Positions 1-7,152 of a DNA stretch of 16,559 nt are shown here, one piece after another; the first letter of the stretch is position 1; the number at the start of each line of letters is the position of its first letter. Both the position numbers and the translations under genes were made by a program. The stretch is from an uncultured bacterium (GTDB lineage: Bacteria > Verrucomicrobiota > Lentisphaeria > Oligosphaerales > Oligosphaeraceae): assembly GCA_900548225.1 (NCBI GenBank), contig URJM01000047.1:1-16559 (forward strand), given 5' to 3'. The notes beneath the pieces were generated by a model, which was not told the DNA's origin, did no database searches, and saw only the letters and a list, made by a program, of their open reading frames with translations.

Positions 1-1
1 T

Positions 2-40
2 CCTCCTTGACGGAAGCCCACTGCAAAGTGTCCACGCACT
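2..40 (+). repeat. Left copy of 39-bp terminal inverted repeat
   Basis: These 39 bases match the reverse complement of 16505-16543 without a mismatch. The unit begins CCTCCTTGACGGAAG and ends GTGTCCACGCACT. Past position 40 both copies continue into loosely similar pyrimidine-rich sequence ending CCCTAC, which suggests an older, longer repeat with a conserved core. Small self-complementary parts (CACT-GCAA-AGTG and AGTG...CACT) could form alternative hairpins. No transposase or target-site duplication is visible, so its nature is open. Confidence 0.9.
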
Positions 41-70
41 ACTTTCTCCTTTCTTCTCCCTCCTCCCTAC

Positions 71-97
71 TTTCGTGTATTTCGTGCTTTTCGTGGT
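71..97 (+). repeat. Three tandem 9-bp TTTCGTG units
   Basis: Three consecutive nonamers, TTTCGTGTA, TTTCGTGCT and TTTCGTGGT, are seen directly. Read on the minus strand they give a CACGAAA-type repeat downstream of tatD. I recall similar CACGAAA repeats as common intergenic sequences in Planctomycetota and Verrucomicrobiota genomes, but cannot verify that here. A degenerate relative may follow around 110-120 (TTTTTTGTGGTT). No function is assigned. Confidence 0.75.
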
Positions 98-152
98 TTC
101 TTAAACTGTTTTTTGTGGTTCTTGAGCCCCGTGCCGGGTTGCGTTTCGTTTT

Positions 153-926
153 TTACGGGAGTCGGAAGAAGCGACGGGCGTTTTCGGTTGTGATTTTAGC
201 GACCTCCTCGAGAGTCAGGTTTCGTTCATCGGCGATTCGTTGTGCGATGAGCGGGATATACTTTGAGGAGTTTGGCTGTCCCCGGAACGGTGTAGGCGTC
301 AAATAGGGCGCATCGGTTTCGAGGAGCAGCCTATCCAGTGGAACGAGCCTCAGCGTAGTCCGGATATTATCGGCCTTTTTGAAAGTCACCATTCCGTTGT
401 ATGAGAAGACCGCGTTTCTTTCAAGCCAGAGGTCAAGTTCCCGCGGCGTATCTGCGAAGCTATGGACCTGTATTGGATGGTCCTTTGCGAGGCATTCCCC
501 GACGATTCTGTAGCACCTTTCGAATGCGTCCCTGGAGTGGATGACGACTGGCGTGTTTGTTTCGTCGGCGAGGCGGAGCATTGCCCTGAAGCAGCTTTCC
601 TGCTCATCGGCGAATGGCTCCTCGTAGTGTGCGTCCAGTCCGACCTCACCGATTGCGACGACCCCTGGCTCCTTCAGCCACCCGCGGAGCTTTGGCATGT
701 CCGCCGTCTCGTTGAAACCGCGGCATGCCTCGGGATGGACACCCACGCTTGTATAGATTCCGGGGTGTGTGGCGACAATGGGGAGGTACACTGCCGCGTC
801 GTCGACGGAGGTTCCTGCGAGTAGGAGGTTCTTCACTCCGGCGGCGGCGGCTTCGGCGAGAATTGTCTCCGCCTCCTCCGACGTCGCCCCGTCAGGAAGG
901 TGTGTGTGCGTGTCAAAGAATTCCAT
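153..926 (-). CDS. tatD: TatD family metal-dependent hydrolase
   Basis: This is a cytoplasmic TIM-barrel metallohydrolase; family members act as metal-dependent DNases, and 257 residues is the usual length. Metal-binding motifs are complete and in order: D5-x-H7-x-H9 at the N-terminus, VGVHPE at 61-66, E94 in IGEVGLD, H130 in VIHSRD, H155 in VHSF, and D205 in ETDAPYL, followed by TPxPFRG. The ATG lies 12 bp after the stop of the upstream gene. No Shine-Dalgarno sequence is visible before it, so translation may depend on an unstructured leader or on coupling. It is the last gene of the array. The family call is secure; the physiological substrate of TatD enzymes remains debated, and the symbol is assigned by family only. 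Confidence 0.95.
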   Translation of the reverse strand: MEFFDTHTHLPDGATSEEAETILAEAAAAGVKNLLLAGTSVDDAAVYLPIVATHPGIYTSVGVHPEACRGFNETADMPKLRGWLKEPGVVAIGEVGLDAHYEEPFADEQESCFRAMLRLADETNTPVVIHSRDAFERCYRIVGECLAKDHPIQVHSFADTPRELDLWLERNAVFSYNGMVTFKKADNIRTTLRLVPLDRLLLETDAPYLTPTPFRGQPNSSKYIPLIAQRIADERNLTLEEVAKITTENARRFFRLP

Positions 927-938
927 AGTTGGCGGGTG

Positions 939-3900
939 TTATTTTAGCAGAAATATTCTTGAGTCCATCGCGTCCATACGGACTGTGAAGGAATCCGCGT
1001 CCTCTGCGAGAGTTTCCCCGGAGATGGCGTCGACGACCGTGAACCTGCCCGGCAGCGAGATTCTCTTGTCCCCTGCGCAGAGCGCATGGATGCTGATGCA
1101 GGATGCGCCGGCATAGAGATTATCCCCCGTCTCGACATAGATGTGCGCCCTAGCCTCCCTGGCCAGCGAGCGAATGAATCCCACGTCGAGCGCTGCTCCG
1201 CCATAGAAGACTATCCTGCCCTTCCGCGCGACCGCCGGAGTCCCGTCATCCGCGTAGACCGCCAGAGGAATCGCCTCGGAATCTGTGACGGCGAAGCGCG
1301 GCTCGATCCTGTAGTCCGCTCCGGTGCAGTGTCCGTCCTGCCATTCCAGGCGGAGGCTTCCCGGCCCAGCCTTCTCAACGTCCATTCCAATCAGGTCGCC
1401 CGTCTTTTCCCCGGAGAATCCCTCTTCGTCGATGAAGCCTGCCCCGTAGGTGAATACGGCTGTCGAGCCCGCGTTTCTGACAGCCGTGACGGCCTGGCGA
1501 AGCGCCTCCGAATCCCTGTATGCGTTCAGGAAGACGACCAGCTTGTACCTGGCGGCATTCCTCGCGACGTCCTCAAGCAGGATCACATCCGCCGGAGCGC
1601 CGAAGCGCGCCAGCATGAAGCGCTGATTGCCGATGGATTCGCCGGAAAGCTGCACAAAACTGCGGTTCGGCTTGATGACGAGATCCCCCGTGTAGGAATA
1701 CCTGTAGTCGTCCTCATCCACCTCCGTCGCGGTCTTGAAGTCATCCGAAAAATACAATATGGACCCTTCGTCGACGACAAACGCCACCTCGACGGGATCC
1801 GGGCGGTTCTGTTCCATGATGAACTGTCCGGCCTTGAGAATCCTTCCGAAGAGCCCGCGGATTTCCGGGGCGTCGAATTCGTTTCCGCCGTGGACTCCCA
1901 GCTCATTTATCGGGCTTCTGTGGCAGAGATACATGCCCGCGTTTCGCGTAAGGACCTTGAGTGTCTGATCGAGGTTGAGCGCCTGGCTCTGGCCGCTCTT
2001 CTCGATCAGATGTGTGCGCGTGTCGTCCTCAATCATGGAGAGTTTGCCGGCGAGCTTCAGAGAGCCATAGGGCTTCATTTCGCCATTTGGCGCGCCGAGA
2101 GTTCGGATCGAATAGCTCTGTGGCGAGATTAGAAAGTCAACATAGGGCGATTCGAGCAGAGTGCCCGTCATGTTGTGTCCGCCCTTGTTGCGGCCGTTGC
2201 CCATGTTGGAATACTCCATGTGGTAGCCATAGTATGCGCCCACAAGCTTGTCGCCGGAGCAGTTTTCCTTGACCGTCCTCGCGAGCAGATTGATGAAATC
2301 CGCAATCGACTTGCTGTAGAATTCATCGTAGAGGACAGCGAGCGAGTCCTCCTTCGGCGTGCGCAATGTGCCCCCGGAGGAGTGCCGGCGCTCCTCCGGA
2401 GTCGGCAGCCGGTCCACGCGGAGCCCTCTCGACTCCGCGTATTTCCTGAACTCCACAAGCTCGCCGGGGCTATAGTCGGCAAAGTGCCTGTCCTGGCAAT
2501 TCCATCCCTGCCATTCGCAGGAGATGCCGCCCATCAGATTGTAGAGGACGATCTTGCCGCCAAAATACTTCTCGCAATGCGCCACAAACGCCGCGACCGC
2601 CTTCGCCGCGTCGGCGCGGACATCCGGATCAGAGAACCTGACCTTTGCGAGATAGTAGTTCTGGGTGGCGTCGCCCCTTTCGTCCTGTGAGAGCCTGTCA
2701 GGATACTCCCTGCCATACCACTGACCGGGATGGCAGAAGAGATATATCCCGATCTTGGAATCGGGATATTGGTCTATCATCTCGCAGATCTGCCAGTCGA
2801 CGCACGTGAAGTCGTACTTTTCCGGCCCGTACCACCAGTTCTCGGAGGCCGCGTTGCCGCCGAAGCGGGAGGCCACCACATTGAAGGGAGAGTCATATCC
2901 CTCCATTCCCGTCGGCAGTGTGCGGCGTGGAATGAACGGGTGGATGACAAGTTCGTTGAAGAAGAAGGGCTTGCCGTTGAGCATCGGGGTTGCGCCTCCC
3001 GTTGTCTCCTCGAGGCGCAGGACCGCCCTCTCGCCGGGGAAGGGGCTGCCGCCCAGCTCCACCTTCCCGGAATACTCGGGGCTTCCCTTGCGGTCGACCA
3101 CCCCCACCTCCAGATTCACCTTCGCGGGCGCACCGTACAAAAAGCTGTGGAAGTCCTTCATCCTCACTGTCGCGGTTCCGTCATCCGCGAAGTCCGCGCC
3201 AAGCTCCTCAAGAGTCCCGATGCGCCCGTTCATCTGGGCTCCCATTTCCGTCCGGAGAATCGCATAGATCCTCTCATCGGGCGAGAGCGGTGGCGTGCCC
3301 CGGACACTGACCACCATATCACGGCCGTCCATATCCGCGGACAGCACACTGAAGGCGCCGTTGTCCGCCCCTGTCCTCGCCTTCTCGACAAGGGTCGTCG
3401 TCCACGGCAGAAGCAGCTTGTTCCAGTTGCTGTCGACCACAACCCCCTCCGGAACCCGCCTCTCCGCAATCATCTCCTTCATGCTTGCGGCAACTGTCGA
3501 CTCGGTCTTGAGCGGCACCCCACGCCTGGCATAGAATCCCCGAATGTCGCGGATCTCGGGAGACTCAAGAAACTCGTCAAGCTCCAGCTCTCCGGCAATC
3601 TTGATTACAGAGAGATAGCTGCCCGAAACAAACTTCACGGCTATCGTATTGGTCCCCTTGCGGAGCCTTCCCTTTAAGACATAGTCCAGAACCGAAGGCG
3701 GCGAAAGGACATTGCCCGTCTGCATAGTCGAGAATAACTCCATTCCATTGAGATTGCACGCAAACCACCAGTCTGCGCCGATTCCAAGGGAGTACCCGCA
3801 ATCGGAATCGGATTCCAGCTGCGCAAAGAGCCAGTAGCAGGTCAAGGGCTTCCTTTCGCCGAAGACCTCCGCCATGTCGAACCCGTTCTCCGAAATCTCC

Positions 3901-4076
3901 GTTCTCCTCCCCGCGACTCCGCCGAATGTCACGGGAATCGTCTCGAGCTCCGACGGATCCGGAACATAGTCTTTGGGGACTCCCTCGAATATTGTCCACT
4001 GAGTCGGAAGCCGGGGGGTGGACGCGATAAGCGCAAGGGACGCGAGGAGGGCGAGGATGAGGATGCTTTTCTTCAT
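939..4076 (-). CDS. Large secreted GH42-like (clan GH-A) glycoside hydrolase candidate
   Basis: This 1045-residue protein is probably exported. It starts with MKKS and a hydrophobic core (ILILALLASLALIAS), a signal peptide with likely cleavage near residue 19. The frame is open upstream to 4346, but that part overlaps the next gene and would bury the signal peptide, so I chose the ATG at 4076. Residues about 45-165 look like a beta-sandwich module (ADWWFACNLNG, then TNTIAVKF). Residues about 365-760 look like a TIM barrel, beginning LNGKPFFFNE, with candidate catalytic acids E521 (GGISCEWQGW) and E683 (SMIEDDTRTH). Residues about 825-900 resemble the Rossmann-like trimerisation domain of GH42 beta-galactosidases (YKLVVFLNAYRD, then GAGFID). 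A small beta domain ends the protein. The fold and hydrolase role are inference; the substrate is unknown. No transporter or sugar-use genes are adjacent. Confidence 0.55.
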   Translation of the reverse strand: MKKSILILALLASLALIASTPRLPTQWTIFEGVPKDYVPDPSELETIPVTFGGVAGRRTEISENGFDMAEVFGERKPLTCYWLFAQLESDSDCGYSLGIGADWWFACNLNGMELFSTMQTGNVLSPPSVLDYVLKGRLRKGTNTIAVKFVSGSYLSVIKIAGELELDEFLESPEIRDIRGFYARRGVPLKTESTVAASMKEMIAERRVPEGVVVDSNWNKLLLPWTTTLVEKARTGADNGAFSVLSADMDGRDMVVSVRGTPPLSPDERIYAILRTEMGAQMNGRIGTLEELGADFADDGTATVRMKDFHSFLYGAPAKVNLEVGVVDRKGSPEYSGKVELGGSPFPGERAVLRLEETTGGATPMLNGKPFFFNELVIHPFIPRRTLPTGMEGYDSPFNVVASRFGGNAASENWWYGPEKYDFTCVDWQICEMIDQYPDSKIGIYLFCHPGQWYGREYPDRLSQDERGDATQNYYLAKVRFSDPDVRADAAKAVAAFVAHCEKYFGGKIVLYNLMGGISCEWQGWNCQDRHFADYSPGELVEFRKYAESRGLRVDRLPTPEERRHSSGGTLRTPKEDSLAVLYDEFYSKSIADFINLLARTVKENCSGDKLVGAYYGYHMEYSNMGNGRNKGGHNMTGTLLESPYVDFLISPQSYSIRTLGAPNGEMKPYGSLKLAGKLSMIEDDTRTHLIEKSGQSQALNLDQTLKVLTRNAGMYLCHRSPINELGVHGGNEFDAPEIRGLFGRILKAGQFIMEQNRPDPVEVAFVVDEGSILYFSDDFKTATEVDEDDYRYSYTGDLVIKPNRSFVQLSGESIGNQRFMLARFGAPADVILLEDVARNAARYKLVVFLNAYRDSEALRQAVTAVRNAGSTAVFTYGAGFIDEEGFSGEKTGDLIGMDVEKAGPGSLRLEWQDGHCTGADYRIEPRFAVTDSEAIPLAVYADDGTPAVARKGRIVFYGGAALDVGFIRSLAREARAHIYVETGDNLYAGASCISIHALCAGDKRISLPGRFTVVDAISGETLAEDADSFTVRMDAMDSRIFLLK

Positions 4077-4147
4077 GATTGTCTGCTCAATATCTGTGCT
4101 TCCCTTCATTTGGGCGAATAGGGGAGCGATGGAGCCCCGGGGAGCCG
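4077..4147. other. 71-bp gap before the GH42-like gene
   Basis: This gap contains an in-frame ATG at about 4109 (MKGSTDIEQTI before MKKS) that is a less likely start because it would precede the signal peptide. It also holds an 8-bp CCCCGGGG palindrome flanked by a direct GGCTCC repeat on the minus strand. I see no clear Shine-Dalgarno sequence, promoter or U-tract terminator. Confidence 0.4.
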
Positions 4148-4825
4148 TCAGAACTCCTCCTTGTCCGCGAAATCGAATTTGACGGCGGTCTTCCAGCCGT
4201 CTCCGGAGAGTTGCATTTCCTTGACGAACCAGAGTCCGTTCTTGAATCGTTTCGCCCCCTTGAGGACGAGTTTGCGCCAGGGCTTCCTTTCGCCGACGCG
4301 ATACCATTCCGCCTCCATTGGGAAGCCGTTCTCCGCCTCGAACCACACGTTGACCGTCTCCTTGCCGTCAGGGGATATGAGTTTAAGGACACGGCACTTC
4401 TGCCATCTGCTGGACGAGCGCGGGAGTTCCTCGACGAAATCCCAGAAGATGAATGCGAAGGAGAGGTCCTCCGGCCTCACGCCGAACTCGAAGAGTCCTG
4501 GCGCCACCTCATCTTCTGGCAAGTCGAGATGCTGCGCGGTCTTTCCGACGGTATCCCGCATCATCTCCAGTCCGTAGAAATTGTTTTCATTGAGAGTCAG
4601 CTGGGCGTACATCGCCTCTGAAGTGAAGGAGACCTTCAGGCGGAGCGTCCCCTCGATCTTCGGCTTTCCCTTGCGGCTTGAGACCAGCCGTCCCGTCGCC
4701 TCTCCCCACGCCTCCTGTTCCAGTGGGCGTCGGAGCTGTTCGAGGAAATCGCGGGGGGGCAGTTCCTGTGCGACGGATGTCAGTGCCAGGGCTGTTGCCA
4801 GAAGAAGAACGAGGAATCTACGCAT
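4148..4825 (-). CDS. Secreted LolA-like (outer membrane lipoprotein-sorting) protein
   Basis: This 225-residue protein has a signal peptide (MRRFLVLLLATALALTSVAQ; likely cut after A19 in SVA-QE), so it probably acts in the periplasm. The rest reads as an antiparallel beta protein: GTLRLKVSF at about 59-67, then RVLKLISPDGKETVNVWFE, then GFPMEAEWY and KRFKNGLWFVKEMQL. That succession of strands, with a polar or charged residue between hydrophobic ones and a turn, is what I associate with LolA-like sorting proteins in Gram-negative PVC bacteria. There is no lipobox. The ATG lies 9 bp after the stop of the membrane protein gene, with no Shine-Dalgarno sequence, so coupling is plausible. LolA-like fold is fairly likely; a true lipoprotein carrier role is unproven. 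Confidence 0.6.
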   Translation of the reverse strand: MRRFLVLLLATALALTSVAQELPPRDFLEQLRRPLEQEAWGEATGRLVSSRKGKPKIEGTLRLKVSFTSEAMYAQLTLNENNFYGLEMMRDTVGKTAQHLDLPEDEVAPGLFEFGVRPEDLSFAFIFWDFVEELPRSSSRWQKCRVLKLISPDGKETVNVWFEAENGFPMEAEWYRVGERKPWRKLVLKGAKRFKNGLWFVKEMQLSGDGWKTAVKFDFADKEEF

Positions 4826-4834
4826 CGTGGGTAT

Positions 4835-7126
4835 CTATTCGGCGGGAGTCTCTTCGGGGGCGGCTGGTGTTTCGGCGGGGTTGCATTCGGCGGGGGTGTC
4901 GGCGGGCATCCTGGCGTCCTTGGCCGCCTTGACGGCCTCCTGTGCCTCGAGGATTGCGGCCTCCTGCTCTGCGATTGCGGCCTTTGCCGCCTTGTGGTTC
5001 TTCCATGCGCGGCATCCGAAGTAGCCTCCCAGTGCCAGGACGACCAGGAGGAGAATCCAGGCGACGGCGTTGAGGAACCTCTTGCGCGGGGTGCCGTGTG
5101 CATTGGCGGGGAAGCGGCCGCCGCGGGAGAATGCCCTTCGCTGCTTGTGCGAGAGCCTCATGCGTGCGTTGATTGCCCAGCCGTTTCCTTCGAGGAGGCT
5201 TGAGAGATCCTGGCGCCGGAGCCGCAGGAGCGCCAGCATGACTATTGGCGCCACGAGGGCGGCCGCCACGCACAGCAGCGAAATCAGGATTGCCAGCCCG
5301 CTCATGTCGGCGAGGGTCTTGCAGATGAATGCGAGTGCGGACGAGAGTGCGGCGAATGCGATGCCGAGCCCCATGAACATCCCTGCCTTGTCCCCCTTGG
5401 CGGCGGGGACCGCGGCCGTCGTCGCGGCGGCAGTCGCCTTCGGGTCGTTGATGAATCCGGCCATCTTGCCGGTGATGACCCCTTCGGAGCTTGTGGACAT
5501 GGCCGCCACCTTGTCTTCGGCCATCTTGCCGAACTTTGCGAAGGGCGCCAGGACCGCCTCCTTTAGGCAGACGGGGTTTTCAATCACCTTTACCACCTTC
5601 GCATTGAAGGTGAGTCCGTCGGGGGCGAAGAAGATTCCGCGCTTTCCGTCCACCAGGTTTCCCTTGTCCCCGATTGTAACTGGCGCGCAAAGAGTCTGGA
5701 CTGGATTCGTGTCCACTTCGACATAGATGAGGAAGAGCCCGCTGTTTGCGGCGAAGGCCGAATGCGTCCCCAGGTCGTTGACCGGGAAGGTGAGATTGAA
5801 CCAGCGTCCGTCGATGACGATTCGCCCGCGTTCGAAGAGCGTGGTGGACTCCTTTCGCTTGTACAGTCCCGGGAAGCTGATGAAGTTATTCGCAATCTGC
5901 ACGAGCCACTTCAGGTAGAGGATTGCCTGCTCCACATTTCCGGCCTCCTTGAGGATTTCCGCGACGGCCAGGTCCTTCCTTTCGAGCTCCGACGCCTCCT
6001 CCAGCAATCCCTTCACCTTGAGGTGCCCTTCGAGACGCGCCGGGTCGATTCCTGCGCAGATTCCGCCCTTGCGGGAGTCGACATACGCCTTGTATCCGCT
6101 GAAGACAGCCTTCACTTTCCCCCACATTTCGGGAGTGACCTCCTTCGCATCCGCGCCCAGCACTGGCAGGACGATCCGTTTCACCACCTCGCACCACCAT
6201 CCCCGGTAGAGTGGATTGATGAATTCCGGTGCGTCAGTGAGGATGGCCGCCCTGCCCTCCGGCTGCACAATCGGCATTGCCTTGAGGTGGGACTCGACGC
6301 CTGGCCATGACGCAGGGTCCACGCTGCCTGGCTTGCCGTCGTTCTCCAGCACCTTTCCATGGAAGCGCGTATCGAAGTCCTGGAGATCGCAGAGCTTGAA
6401 GAACTCATCCACCAGCCCTGCATTCGCCTGGATTAGCGCGAAGTTGTCGGCGGTCTCTCCCCCAAAGGGAAGGATTTCGGAGGTGCTGGCGCCCTCGGGA
6501 AGCTCTCCTGCCTTCAGCCACGCAAGATATTCGGGAATCGCCGCCAGGAAATCCTTGAACTGGGACAGGGTCAAGCCCTGGGTGCCGTCCAGGTCGGTCG
6601 ACCCGCCTGTCGCCTTTACGCCATCCTCGATGAAGGTCCGCAGCGCGGCCGTAAGCTCGGGGGAGGAAGCCTCGCCGCAGGCCAGCAGCGAAATCACGCC
6701 GTCACCGTTCAGCGGGCGGCTCGTCAGAATCTTCTGGAACTCCCTGACCTGGTCCAGAGTGATGTAACTCTTCTCCTGAATCGCCAAGTCGTTTAGAATA
6801 TACTCGGCGGAATGTCGAATTTGTCCAGCAGTATCCGAATCTGTCAATTTATCCAGATAGAGTTTTCCATCGAAGGAATCATTGATAGCCTCCCTGTCGG
6901 CGTAGACATCCAGGAGCCACTTGATTGCCTCCTTTACGGACTCCGTGGTGATTGAGCCGAGCTTGACTGCATCGATATATCCGAGCACCTTTGGGTCGCA
7001 GGTATATGCGTTGACGGGTGCGCTCATTGCGACCCACAGTGCGTCGTCGAGTCCCAGTGCGTCCGCCAGGTCGTTTCCGTTATTGATGACGAGCTGGTAT
7101 GCCGCTCCTACCTTTTTGAATTCCAT
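4835..7126 (-). CDS. Large membrane protein of unknown function with EF-hand-like loops
   Basis: I cannot name a function for this 763-residue protein. There is no signal peptide. The first 540 or so residues are soluble, starting with AYQLVINNG and LWVAMSAPVNAYTCDP. Two EF-hand-like loops occur at 139-145 (LNGDGVI) and 178-186 (DLDGTQGLT). Residues about 432-530 form a beta-rich block (RGRIVIDGRWFNL, then VTIGDKGNLVDGKRGIFF). An Ala-rich linker leads to hydrophobic segments at about 584-602, 609-634 and 686-704, with a cytoplasm-like loop containing EGNGWAINARMRL (646-658). A Lys/Ala/Glu helix and a TPAE-rich tail end the protein. I recall a family in PVC and Bacteroidota with the same order and the GNGWAIN signature, but cannot check it. 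Codons at 6760-6930 look AT-richer than the rest. Its start lies 26 bp after the beta-CASP gene. Confidence 0.85.
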   Translation of the reverse strand: MEFKKVGAAYQLVINNGNDLADALGLDDALWVAMSAPVNAYTCDPKVLGYIDAVKLGSITTESVKEAIKWLLDVYADREAINDSFDGKLYLDKLTDSDTAGQIRHSAEYILNDLAIQEKSYITLDQVREFQKILTSRPLNGDGVISLLACGEASSPELTAALRTFIEDGVKATGGSTDLDGTQGLTLSQFKDFLAAIPEYLAWLKAGELPEGASTSEILPFGGETADNFALIQANAGLVDEFFKLCDLQDFDTRFHGKVLENDGKPGSVDPASWPGVESHLKAMPIVQPEGRAAILTDAPEFINPLYRGWWCEVVKRIVLPVLGADAKEVTPEMWGKVKAVFSGYKAYVDSRKGGICAGIDPARLEGHLKVKGLLEEASELERKDLAVAEILKEAGNVEQAILYLKWLVQIANNFISFPGLYKRKESTTLFERGRIVIDGRWFNLTFPVNDLGTHSAFAANSGLFLIYVEVDTNPVQTLCAPVTIGDKGNLVDGKRGIFFAPDGLTFNAKVVKVIENPVCLKEAVLAPFAKFGKMAEDKVAAMSTSSEGVITGKMAGFINDPKATAAATTAAVPAAKGDKAGMFMGLGIAFAALSSALAFICKTLADMSGLAILISLLCVAAALVAPIVMLALLRLRRQDLSSLLEGNGWAINARMRLSHKQRRAFSRGGRFPANAHGTPRKRFLNAVAWILLLVVLALGGYFGCRAWKNHKAAKAAIAEQEAAILEAQEAVKAAKDARMPADTPAECNPAETPAAPEETPAE

Positions 7127-7152
7127 GGATTTTTCAGCAGTTGGGTTGTGAA

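Larger units (their letters stand above)
1..152. other. Non-coding left end, downstream of tatD
   Basis: I see no supportable gene in these 152 bases. They hold the left copy of a 39-bp repeat that recurs inverted at the right end, then a pyrimidine-rich stretch (about 41-70), then three 9-bp TTTCGTG units, then T-rich sequence up to the tatD stop. A 4-bp CCCG/CGGG hairpin at 128-138 lies just past the tatD stop, but no U-tract follows it on the minus strand, so it is not a convincing terminator. A 99-codon plus-strand frame crosses the region but runs into tatD antisense and has no recognisable product. Confidence 0.7.

Noticed and set aside
128..138. Intrinsic terminator after tatD
   Set aside because: Only a 4-bp CCCG/CGGG stem, and A-rich rather than U-rich sequence follows on the transcribed strand.
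1086..2132. 348-codon plus-strand frame opposite the GH42-like gene
   Set aside because: It mirrors the third-position bias of the sense gene and shows no motif, signal peptide or ribosome-binding site.
3844..4297. 18-bp identical stretch (AGGGCTTCCTTTCGCCGA) in the GH42-like and LolA-like genes
   Set aside because: Both copies encode GERKP with common codons in unrelated contexts; flanks do not match, so coincidence is likelier than a repeat.
4077..4346. N-terminal extension of the GH42-like protein to 4346
   Set aside because: It would overlap the LolA-like gene by about 200 bp, is rich in Arg and Gly unlike the rest, and would hide the clear signal peptide at MKKS.
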